The notes below the pieces were generated by a model, which saw only the letters and a list, made by a program, of their open reading frames with translations, was not told the DNA's origin and ran no database searches. A program made the position numbers and the translations under genes. Of a stretch of 5,789 nucleotides of DNA, positions 1-5,433 are shown piece by piece (position 1 is the first letter of the stretch; each line of letters opens with the position of its first letter). The stretch is taken from contig CAYZGO010000068.1 of NCBI GenBank assembly GCA_964478075.1, positions 1-5,789 of the forward strand. The letters run 5' to 3'. This DNA comes from DAOUEX01 sp034430235. Lineage in GTDB: Bacteria > Chloroflexota > Anaerolineae > UBA2200.

Positions 1-911
1 CCAGCATCGCAATCAATAACATCCGCAAATGGTACAACTTTAACCTAACCACCGCTGCCCAGGGCTGGGTGAACGGCAGCCTGGCCAACAACGGAGTGTT
101 GTTACGAGCACGATATTCCCCCTATTCATTCTACTTCGCCAGCGCCCAGAACAGCGCCTCTCACTGGCGCCCAAAACTGGTCATCACCTACCGCACTAGT
201 AACGGCCACACCGCAACTCCTACAGCAACGACCACTGTCACTACGTCAACCCCCGCGACAACGACAGCTACTCCTACATCGACCGGTACGCCCACCCAGG
301 ACATCCTTGTTCTCGGGCACATCACAGATGCCCACATCGGCGGAAGCTGGGTCTACTCTCAGCGCCTCCCAGTTGTGGTAAGCCTTGTCAGCCAAGAGGT
401 TGACGTCATGGTAGACACCGGGGATTGCACCGACCACGGCACTGCGGCGGAAAGCATCGAATACATGGACCTGGTCAGCAGCAATGCGACCATCCCCTGG
501 CGAGCTGTCATGGGCAATCACGACACGCCTGGAATCTTTGAGATGTACATTGGACCGTTGGAGTGGTCGTGGGACGTAGGCGGCTACCGGTTTATCGGCA
601 TCAATACCGAGGCTATCAACTACACTGCTCTGGATCAGTCGCTGACCACAGAGAAGCCCTGCATCATCTTTGGCCATTTTCCGCTGAGTTGGTGCAAACC
701 TGTCGACCAGAGCAAACTGCGTCAGCGCTTCAAGACATACGACGTCCCGATTTACGTCGCCGGTCACACTCATGGTGATTCGTTGGAGACTGATCCTTAC
801 TCGGCCACTCTGCTGCTGACCGGCGGGCGTGTCGGCTTGGGACACTACCGGGTGATCACCTTACGAGGGCCTGAGGTAGACAGTATCGTCTTCAAGAGCG
901 CGTGGGACTGA
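1..911 (+). CDS. Secreted/surface calcineurin-like metallophosphoesterase with N-terminal DNRLRE-like domain (5' partial)
   Basis: The reading frame is open from the first complete codon at position 3 and stops with TGA at 909-911, giving 302 visible residues. The start, and presumably a signal peptide, lie outside the window; the GTG at 69 is internal to a domain, not a start. Visible residues 1-66 look like the end of a DNRLRE-type beta domain: a W-x-N/F-x-L-T segment, then WV-(x)n-NNGVLL, a Phe/Ser strand and final RPKLVITY. Residues about 69-99 are a Thr/Pro-rich linker. The phosphoesterase domain follows with the full motif set: DAH (D109, H111), GDCTD (D141), GNHD (N172, H173), GHFP (H225) and GHTH (H255, H257). 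These ligands bind two metal ions in this superfamily, so it is probably an active phosphomonoesterase, phosphodiesterase or nucleotidase outside the cytoplasm. The substrate cannot be read from the sequence. The catalytic domain is compact, about 200 residues, and ends at the C-terminus with no visible anchor. Confidence 0.88.
   Translation, partial: SIAINNIRKWYNFNLTTAAQGWVNGSLANNGVLLRARYSPYSFYFASAQNSASHWRPKLVITYRTSNGHTATPTATTTVTTSTPATTTATPTSTGTPTQDILVLGHITDAHIGGSWVYSQRLPVVVSLVSQEVDVMVDTGDCTDHGTAAESIEYMDLVSSNATIPWRAVMGNHDTPGIFEMYIGPLEWSWDVGGYRFIGINTEAINYTALDQSLTTEKPCIIFGHFPLSWCKPVDQSKLRQRFKTYDVPIYVAGHTHGDSLETDPYSATLLLTGGRVGLGHYRVITLRGPEVDSIVFKSAWD
207..299 (+). repeat. Low-complexity Thr/Pro-rich linker coding segment
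   Basis: About 31 codons dominated by Thr, with Pro, Ala and Ser in TPT/TAT-like units, connect the DNRLRE-like domain to the phosphoesterase. At DNA level it is a degenerate run of ac-rich triplets, not an exact tandem repeat. Such linkers are common between modules of secreted bacterial proteins, are thought to be extended, and are frequent O-glycosylation targets. They are especially common in Chloroflexota and some Actinomycetota, which is one reason for the taxonomic guess. Confidence 0.8.
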
Positions 912-1047
912 TTCCGTTTCAAGACATTCAACTTCGGACTGAGTCAGCTCATAGTATGTCGGTGCCTCTGTTCTGCTTGGAACCTCTCGGCAACGGGCAC
1001 ACTCCAGTTCTGGGGTAAGCAGACCCTCCCGTAGATCGCCGACAACG

Positions 1048-1066
1048 CTTTCCGCGTCCCGGAAGG
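1048..1066 (+). terminator. Small hairpin downstream of the phosphoesterase gene, weak terminator candidate
   Basis: CTTTCCG (1048-1054) pairs with CGGAAGG (1060-1066) around a CGTCC loop: 7 bp with one G-U. It lies about 140 nt after the phosphoesterase stop and is not followed by a T-run, so it is a poor match to an intrinsic terminator. It could be a processing barrier or chance. Confidence 0.2.
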
Positions 1067-1138
1067 CCATTCAGCATGTTATTGGATCCTACGCGAGAGT
1101 TCGCCCCCAAAGTGAACTGCCCCTTCGCTAACCTGCTC

Positions 1139-1167
1139 TTGCTCAATACACCTGCGCACACTATAAT
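1139..1167 (+). promoter_or_regulatory. Sigma70-type promoter for the GT-C glycosyltransferase gene
   Basis: A perfect TATAAT -10 hexamer (1162-1167) is preceded, after exactly 17 nt, by TTGCTC (1139-1144), which matches the first three bases of TTGACA. Transcription would start near 1174 and leave a leader of about 134 nt before the ATG at 1308. The match is by eye; no initiation evidence exists. Confidence 0.45.
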
Positions 1168-1287
1168 GCAACCACCAACGCAGGACAGACACCAAACGCC
1201 AATCCAGCCTTCCACTAATGACATGTCAAGGTAAGATGCTCTCTTCGTTGGCCGCCGACAGGCGTATGTGAGGTCTATCTACACCTT

Positions 1288-1295
1288 AGGGAGGA
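1288..1295 (+). promoter_or_regulatory. Shine-Dalgarno sequence for the GT-C gene (long spacing)
   Basis: AGGGAGGA lies upstream of the ATG at 1308. From its GGAGG core there are 13 nt to the start, longer than the usual 5-9. An in-frame TAG at 1287-1289 rules out any earlier start, and the next in-frame ATG (1365) has no comparable site, so 1308 remains the best choice. Confidence 0.5.
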
Positions 1296-1307
1296 CAAGC
1301 TCAGCTT

Positions 1308-2465
1308 ATGGTCACGGATACACTTCCAAACGGCCGGGGACACCCATTGCTGCTTCATAGAACGATGAATGGACTAGGGCGAAACTGGAGAAGTTACTTC
1401 TCGGTTATTCTTCTAGTCCTCATCATCATATCTGTGGGGATACTCCGTGTCTACTATTGTGCTCAGCTTCCAGTCAATACTGGTGACGTGCTAAGGCATA
1501 TGTATTACGGTCTCTTGGTGAACGAGAAAGGATTGGGGATAGCGGCCTTTCCCCTGAGAAAGATAAACGCTGAATACGCAGAGGTAGCTTGGTCCAGACT
1601 TCCTTACAACTATCCGATAGTAACCTTACTGTTTTTCAGGCTTGTAGCGAAGATTCTGCCCACAGTCTTCTTTGCCAAACTTGCCTTGACATTGCTTGAA
1701 GCTGTGAACTCGGTGATGATCTTCAGATACTCCAAAGAAAAATGGCTTGCCCTGATCTATTGGGCATCACCGGTCTCAATCTGGTGGGTTTCTCATGAGG
1801 GGCAATTCGAACCCTTACAGAACTTTTTTGTGCTGATAGCACTGTGTCTACTGTCAAGAAGGAGGTTCTCTGGATCTCTGTTGTTTCTTGCTATCGCCAT
1901 TCAAGTGAAGCTTTCAGCAATCTTTCTACTGCCACTCTTCGTTTATTCAATCAGGAAACAGATCAAGCTGAAGACCTATGTGACGAGTATTGCGGTGGGT
2001 TTTGTACCTACAATGTATTCTGTGCTTTTTTTTCCCTTACTAGCGAACGTTCTGCGATACAGCTCACCGCTTCGTTACAACCCATACTACTGGAATCTGC
2101 GTTGGACAGAGATATTTCTATGGACTCCAAAATGGCTGCTCGCATGCAGCCAGATAAGCTCCTATCTCCTGCTCGCAATTCTGGTGACTGTGGCATTCAG
2201 GAACAAGAACCGAATCCAATTCCTTGCGCCTGCGGTATTTCTTGTGACGATCAAGGTTCTCAGACAGGTTCAGTTTTGGTACGTGGCGCTGCTCCAGCCT
2301 TTACTGCTACCAATTCGCCACAGAAGACTAAGCTTTCTGCTTTTTCTCCTTACGCCTCTTCTTGACCTCTACTCCGCAGCCCAAATCATCGCTGGGCCAT
2401 TTGGCTACGTTGTCGACTACTTTAGCAACATGACAGCATTCACCGTCATACGTACTCTACAATAG
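1308..2465 (+). CDS. Polytopic GT-C-type glycosyltransferase (mannosyltransferase / GT87-like)
   Basis: The 385-residue protein is very hydrophobic, with roughly nine or ten membrane segments; the first spans about residues 31-50 after a short cytoplasmic N-terminus. Two features suggest the GT-C fold, which transfers a sugar from a polyprenyl-phosphate donor to an acceptor on the outer face of the membrane. First, an Asp (D60, in NTGDVLRH) lies in the loop right after TM1, where GT-C enzymes carry their catalytic acid. Second, residues 154-168 read SPVSIWWVSHEGQFE, resembling the 'P...hGQfD' motif of PIG-M, ALG6 and DUF2029/GT87 relatives. A membrane segment ending in Q-V-K (K201) then leads into another helix, as in those families. 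The acceptor is unknown. The gene has its own promoter and converges on tldE. Arginine is encoded by AGA/AGG at 15 of 24 positions and by CGC only once, against 4 of 33 and 13 of 33 in tldD, so it may have been acquired separately. The family is moderately sure; the exact activity is not. Confidence 0.75.
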   Translation: MVTDTLPNGRGHPLLLHRTMNGLGRNWRSYFSVILLVLIIISVGILRVYYCAQLPVNTGDVLRHMYYGLLVNEKGLGIAAFPLRKINAEYAEVAWSRLPYNYPIVTLLFFRLVAKILPTVFFAKLALTLLEAVNSVMIFRYSKEKWLALIYWASPVSIWWVSHEGQFEPLQNFFVLIALCLLSRRRFSGSLLFLAIAIQVKLSAIFLLPLFVYSIRKQIKLKTYVTSIAVGFVPTMYSVLFFPLLANVLRYSSPLRYNPYYWNLRWTEIFLWTPKWLLACSQISSYLLLAILVTVAFRNKNRIQFLAPAVFLVTIKVLRQVQFWYVALLQPLLLPIRHRRLSFLLFLLTPLLDLYSAAQIIAGPFGYVVDYFSNMTAFTVIRTLQ

Positions 2466-2472
2466 GAAGATG

Positions 2473-2530
2473 GGAACGTCTGTTGCGGCCGTGCTTGCTG
2501 CGCATGGTTCCTGAGGACAGACTTGCTTTT
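2473..2530 (+). terminator. Terminator-like hairpin in the convergent gap after the GT-C gene
   Basis: GTCTGT (2478-2483) pairs with ACAGAC (2517-2522), immediately followed by TTGCTTTT (2523-2530). Inside, CCGTGC (2489-2494) can pair with GCATGG (2502-2507) around a 7-nt loop. A competing stem, GGAAC (2473-2477) with GTTCC (2507-2511), is also possible. The T-rich side favours termination of the plus-strand gene. In the minus direction there is no comparable T-run, so termination of tldE here is uncertain. The outer loop is long, so this is a candidate only. Confidence 0.4.
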
Positions 2531-3858
2531 CACGCACCAGCTACAGTGATTCGGGCAAAACGCATCCCCCGCGGGCCCTTGTAGTCTCCCAAGAAGACAG
2601 TCTCTTGGGAAAACTGCGCTGCAGCCAGGACATCGAAGAGATTACCACTGATCGAACCGCCCCTGACAGGCCGGGTTCGCCCCTTCCACATCTCATAGCC
2701 CAAGCGGATCTCGCCCACAAAGTCGCCGGTGAGAGGATCTGGAGACATGGCAGAGAAAGCAACGACGTGGTATAACGGCCCCTCGCCATCGAGTAGGCTC
2801 TCAAATGGGAGACTGCCTGCCGCGATTTCCATGTTTCCAAAGCTCCCCGTTGGGGAAATCTCCAAGTACTCCGCATAGCGTTGCGTGGCCCAGAAGTGCG
2901 ACAGGACGCCGTTCTCGACGATTGGCACTCTCTGGGCAGGCAGCCCCTCCTTATCGAAACTGCCACTCCGTGTGCCAAATGGCAGCAATGCATTGGAGTA
3001 CAACGTAAACGGATCGCCGCTAGGTTCTTTGCTAAAGATGCTTTCCTCGATCTCCCAGGTGCTCATCCGCTGATACTTCAACTGCGCTGCAGAGCGCAGC
3101 ACGAGAGGGGAGTGGCCCGAGCTCATCAATAGCTCTGCCAGTGCTTCGTCGCTCACGACTACTGGGAATGTGCCAGTCTTGGGAGTGCCAGCCACGACAG
3201 CGTCACGCGCATACTGAGCCTGGCAGTGAGCCAACGCCGACACGTCTAGGTCTGCAGCCCGGCGGCGAGTGAAGGCTATGTGCGATTCCATCTCCTCTTT
3301 CTTGTGAGATGCCAGCAGCACAAAATCGAACAGCAGCTCAGTTTGCATCTGGCGACCGCTTACACCCCTGCTGTTCTGTATGTCAATGCGGCTTTCTTCA
3401 ACAAATACCTCTGCGCTCGAGAGGCGAACGTCTTTCTCAGTGGCCAGCGCCTCCGTCAGTTGCTGGATCAGCCGCTCGGCAACTTCCCGTGGCTGCCCTT
3501 GCATGGCGGAATCTGCCAGGTCTAGGGTAGGGTACTCAGAAGGCCCTGGTAACCCGTAGGCCGGATTGTTTGTCAGGCGAGCCATGAAGACTGCCCGACT
3601 CAGCTTTTCGGGCAAATGATGTAAATCGCTGGGCAGGATAGTCACTTCTGCCTCACCACGCATAGGTCCTTCGTCCTTCTTGGCCGAAGGATGATCGTTC
3701 ATCACTACCACCGCAACTTGATCACTCGTAACAGTTCGCCTGCTCTCTGGGCTAGGGCCGATGACATAGTACTGGGTGCTGGTCTTCTGAATGTGGCGAG
3801 CCAGCCAATCGTCCACGCCGTCCTGTTTGCGCAATGCATCTACTGTTTGCTCCAACAT
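2530..3858 (-). CDS. tldE: TldE/PmbA-family subunit of the TldD/TldE metalloprotease
   Basis: This is the non-catalytic partner of TldD in the peptidase U62 (modulator of DNA gyrase) family. In E. coli the TldD/TldE heterodimer degrades unfolded peptides, processes the microcin B17 leader and acts on the CcdA antitoxin; the target here is unknown. From the start at 3858 the protein has 442 residues, close to the usual length of about 450. The C-terminal half shows the family pattern: GTFPVVVSDEALAELL (229-244), GSFDKEGLPAQR (299-310), a PTG segment (336-338), PDPLTGDFVGEIRLGYEMWKG (373-393), GGSISGNL (400-407) and a final ITVAGA. The N-terminal half is divergent. No HExxxH is present, as expected for TldE. 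The frame extends back to an ATG at 3915, but the ATG at 3858 overlaps the tldD stop as TGATG and has a GAGG site 8 nt upstream, so it is preferred. It is co-transcribed with tldD and translationally coupled to it. Confidence 0.88.
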   Translation of the reverse strand: MLEQTVDALRKQDGVDDWLARHIQKTSTQYYVIGPSPESRRTVTSDQVAVVVMNDHPSAKKDEGPMRGEAEVTILPSDLHHLPEKLSRAVFMARLTNNPAYGLPGPSEYPTLDLADSAMQGQPREVAERLIQQLTEALATEKDVRLSSAEVFVEESRIDIQNSRGVSGRQMQTELLFDFVLLASHKKEEMESHIAFTRRRAADLDVSALAHCQAQYARDAVVAGTPKTGTFPVVVSDEALAELLMSSGHSPLVLRSAAQLKYQRMSTWEIEESIFSKEPSGDPFTLYSNALLPFGTRSGSFDKEGLPAQRVPIVENGVLSHFWATQRYAEYLEISPTGSFGNMEIAAGSLPFESLLDGEGPLYHVVAFSAMSPDPLTGDFVGEIRLGYEMWKGRTRPVRGGSISGNLFDVLAAAQFSQETVFLGDYKGPRGMRFARITVAGA

Positions 3859-5255
3859 CAGCCAAGCCTCGCTTTCAGCTTGAGGTGTGGGCCGCCGGAT
3901 GACACCGGCACCCATTCCTTATGTCCCTTGCCACACGTTCCGCCGGAGAGGGCGAAATCATCACCAACAGCGCTAACGCTCTGTAGGATGTCTGGAACGT
4001 ATCCAGTGATACCTACCGGAGCGAACAGCCGCCCAGTGAGCTTGCCATTGACAATCTCCTCCCCATAGTGACTGGTCACCTGCATCCCCCAGCCTTTGGG
4101 ATCTTCCATACCGCTTGACGTGTGCTTCAGATAGACACCTCGCTCCACGCTCTCAATCATGCGCTGCACCGCCGTATCTCCGCGCGCGAAGAACGTATTG
4201 GACATGCGAGCGTATACCTTGCGTTCAAAGCTTTCGCGACGGCCGTTGGCACTGCGCGGCACTCTGAGGCTGTGCGCCGAGAATAGGTCCGCCAATCCAC
4301 GCTCGAACACACCCCGCCGAATAATGTACGTCGGTGAAGAAAGCTGGCCTTCGTCGTCGAAGAAGTAGAAGCCATGTCCACCAGAATAAGACGGATCGTC
4401 TAGAATATCCACCAAAGGCGAGGCAATGGGTTTGCCAAGGTATTGCTCTGCACGTGCTCGGTCCTTGAGGAACATGTCCAGTTCGACACCGTGCCCGAAG
4501 GCCTCGTGGGCAATCACGCCGGAGACGTCAGGTGCGCAGATCACCTCGTACATCCCAGGAGGCACTTTTTCTGCCGAAAGCAGGGCCACGGTGCTATCGC
4601 GCAGCTTGAGCAATTCCTCGTCGCTTACCCGGATCAGCTCCAGTCCACCTGTGCCATCCTTGCTGACCCAGTCATACTGCAGCTGCTGCCCGTCGCTCAC
4701 AAACATCGCCACATTCAGACGTAGGCGCAGCACATTCTGTGATAGCTGCTTCGTCCGATTGGCAAAGACCTTAGATTCCAAAGTCTCACTGTACCGCACC
4801 TGCACGTTAACAATACGTGGGTCGAGCCGTCTGGCTTTGGTGTGCAGCTCCATGCAAAGATCCAGCTTGTCCTTTGGTGTGAATGTGGTGGAGTCCGTGA
4901 CACACGGCGTCACGAAATGTGCGTGCGTAGCTGGACCGGGATCAATGGCCTGGCGCGAAGTTGAAACGTCAACCGTCTCAACCAAATGGCGAGCCAGCTT
5001 GAACATGTCCTCCCGTGACAGATCACCGCTGGCTGCCTCCTCAAAATAGGCGCCGTTCCACACAGTCAACACCAGTCCCTGGCTGGGCTGGGTTTCGGTC
5101 ACGCGCTGCTCGCGGTCATTGACCACAACCTGCAGGCCGCCATTGCGGGCCAACAGGGCAGCCGCGTAAGGTGCTTTTCTCTCCATCTCTGACACCAGTT
5201 CACGCAGTGTTTCTCCCGCGCTAGTCAATTCCGGCGACAGATTTTGCCAGCTCAT
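3858..5255 (-). CDS. tldD: TldD-family zinc metalloprotease, catalytic subunit
   Basis: The 465-residue protein is close in length to E. coli TldD (about 480). Its HEAFGH motif (H250, E251, H254) is the HExxxH zinc site of the family, and the conserved distal Cys lies in GGTCGKGH (C441), matching the third ligand known from the E. coli TldD/TldE structure. Other family signatures are GFYFFDDEGQLSSPTYII (295-312), RSANGRRESF (334-343), RMSNTFFARGD (350-360) and a C-terminal PDILQSVSAVGDDFALSGG. The N-terminal domain up to about residue 230 is less conserved. It should be a cytosolic ATP-independent peptidase that cleaves small or unfolded peptides inside a TldD/TldE chamber. The start is well supported: on the minus strand GGAAGGAGAGG (5271-5261) ends 5 nt before the ATG. 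A -10-like TAGAAT sits at 5298-5293 without a convincing -35. The gene leads a two-gene operon with tldE. No RiPP precursor or toxin-antitoxin pair is visible nearby, so a housekeeping role is as likely as peptide maturation. Confidence 0.93.
   Translation of the reverse strand: MSWQNLSPELTSAGETLRELVSEMERKAPYAAALLARNGGLQVVVNDREQRVTETQPSQGLVLTVWNGAYFEEAASGDLSREDMFKLARHLVETVDVSTSRQAIDPGPATHAHFVTPCVTDSTTFTPKDKLDLCMELHTKARRLDPRIVNVQVRYSETLESKVFANRTKQLSQNVLRLRLNVAMFVSDGQQLQYDWVSKDGTGGLELIRVSDEELLKLRDSTVALLSAEKVPPGMYEVICAPDVSGVIAHEAFGHGVELDMFLKDRARAEQYLGKPIASPLVDILDDPSYSGGHGFYFFDDEGQLSSPTYIIRRGVFERGLADLFSAHSLRVPRSANGRRESFERKVYARMSNTFFARGDTAVQRMIESVERGVYLKHTSSGMEDPKGWGMQVTSHYGEEIVNGKLTGRLFAPVGITGYVPDILQSVSAVGDDFALSGGTCGKGHKEWVPVSSGGPHLKLKARLG
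3867..3870 (-). promoter_or_regulatory. Ribosome binding site deciding the tldE start
   Basis: On the minus strand GAGG lies 8 nt before the ATG at 3858-3856, inside the last codons of tldD. With the TGATG overlap it supports translational coupling and argues against the upstream in-frame ATG at 3915, which would overlap tldD by 58 bp. Confidence 0.6.
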
Positions 5256-5260
5256 GAATT

Positions 5261-5271
5261 CCTCTCCTTCC
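5261..5271 (-). promoter_or_regulatory. Strong Shine-Dalgarno sequence of tldD
   Basis: The minus strand reads GGAAGGAGAGG here, with the GGAG core 8 nt before the ATG at 5255. It fixes the tldD start and suggests efficient initiation. Confidence 0.65.
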
Positions 5272-5327
5272 TAAATGCGTACCGCGACTGCCATTCTACG
5301 GATATTGCCCACAATGAAGCATAATCC

Positions 5328-5352
5328 TCGGGCAGCACGTGCACTTGCCCGG
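5328..5352. repeat. GC-rich inverted repeat upstream of tldD (operator or terminator candidate)
   Basis: CGGGCA (5329-5334) pairs perfectly with TGCCCG (5346-5351); flanking G-U pairs extend the stem to 8 bp around a 9-nt loop. Within it, GCACGTGC (5335-5342) is itself a perfect 8-bp palindrome. On the minus strand the hairpin lies about 80 nt after the stop of the partial gene and is followed by a moderately T-rich stretch, so it could terminate that transcript. It is also placed where a regulator of tldD could bind. Confidence 0.4.
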
Positions 5353-5360
5353 AAATCTCT

Positions 5361-5384
5361 GAGTCTAACGTCAAGGTCAGACTC
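5361..5384. repeat. Inverted repeat in the tldD upstream spacer
   Basis: GAGTCT (5361-5366) and AGACTC (5379-5384) are perfect inverted copies; after one mismatch two more pairs form (5368-5369 with 5376-5377), leaving a 6-nt loop. No T-run follows on either strand, so a terminator role is not supported. A protein-binding dyad or chance are both possible. Confidence 0.3.
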
Positions 5385-5408
5385 TAACTCTCGCCCACCT
5401 CCCCGCCA

Positions 5409-5429
5409 CGGGGGGATATTCCTCCCCCG
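5409..5429 (-). terminator. G/C hairpin directly after the partial glycosyltransferase-like gene
   Basis: GGGGGA (5411-5416) pairs with TCCCCC (5423-5428) around a 6-nt loop, and a C-G pair can be added with one bulged G. On the minus strand it begins only 5 nt after the TAA at 5436-5434, where a terminator would be expected. The sequence after it is G-rich rather than T-rich, so it does not fit a standard intrinsic terminator; it may protect the 3' end of the RNA. Confidence 0.3.
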
Positions 5430-5433
5430 ACAC

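Larger units (their letters stand above)
912..1307. other. Intergenic region of about 400 bp, no supported gene
   Basis: No open frame on either strand has a recognisable domain, a good ribosome binding site and a plausible start. The first part (912-1138) presumably holds the 3' end of the phosphoesterase transcript and includes a 7-bp hairpin at 1048-1066. The second part holds a promoter at 1139-1167 and a leader of about 130 nt before the glycosyltransferase gene. A 17-codon frame at 1218-1271 lies in the leader but has no Shine-Dalgarno sequence. Confidence 0.7.

Noticed and set aside
246..845. Minus-strand frame of 199 codons opposite the phosphoesterase
   Set aside because: The plus strand carries every catalytic motif of a known superfamily; the antisense translation resembles no family.
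949..1224. Minus-strand open frame of 91 codons in the non-coding gap
   Set aside because: It has no recognisable domain, no convincing ribosome binding site, and runs opposite to a good promoter for the next gene; its Cys/Gly/Arg-rich translation looks like non-coding sequence.
1218..1271. A 17-codon frame in the leader of the GT-C gene, considered as a leader peptide
   Set aside because: There is no Shine-Dalgarno site before its ATG and no run of regulatory codons that would suggest attenuation.
1844..2365. Plus-strand frame of 173 codons inside the GT-C gene in another frame
   Set aside because: The GT-C frame has coherent membrane segments and family motifs through the same stretch, while this translation shows neither.
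2530..3858. Searched TldE for a degenerate or intact HExxxH zinc site
   Set aside because: No such motif is present, which is normal for this subunit and not evidence of inactivation.
4426..5049. Plus-strand frame of 207 codons opposite tldD
   Set aside because: It is a Ser/Arg/Cys-rich shadow of the well-supported tldD gene, as commonly arises opposite GC-rich coding sequence.
5256..5433. Searched the spacer beside tldD for a small RiPP precursor gene
   Set aside because: No short frame with a start, ribosome binding site and a leader/core-like composition was found; the region is dominated by inverted repeats.
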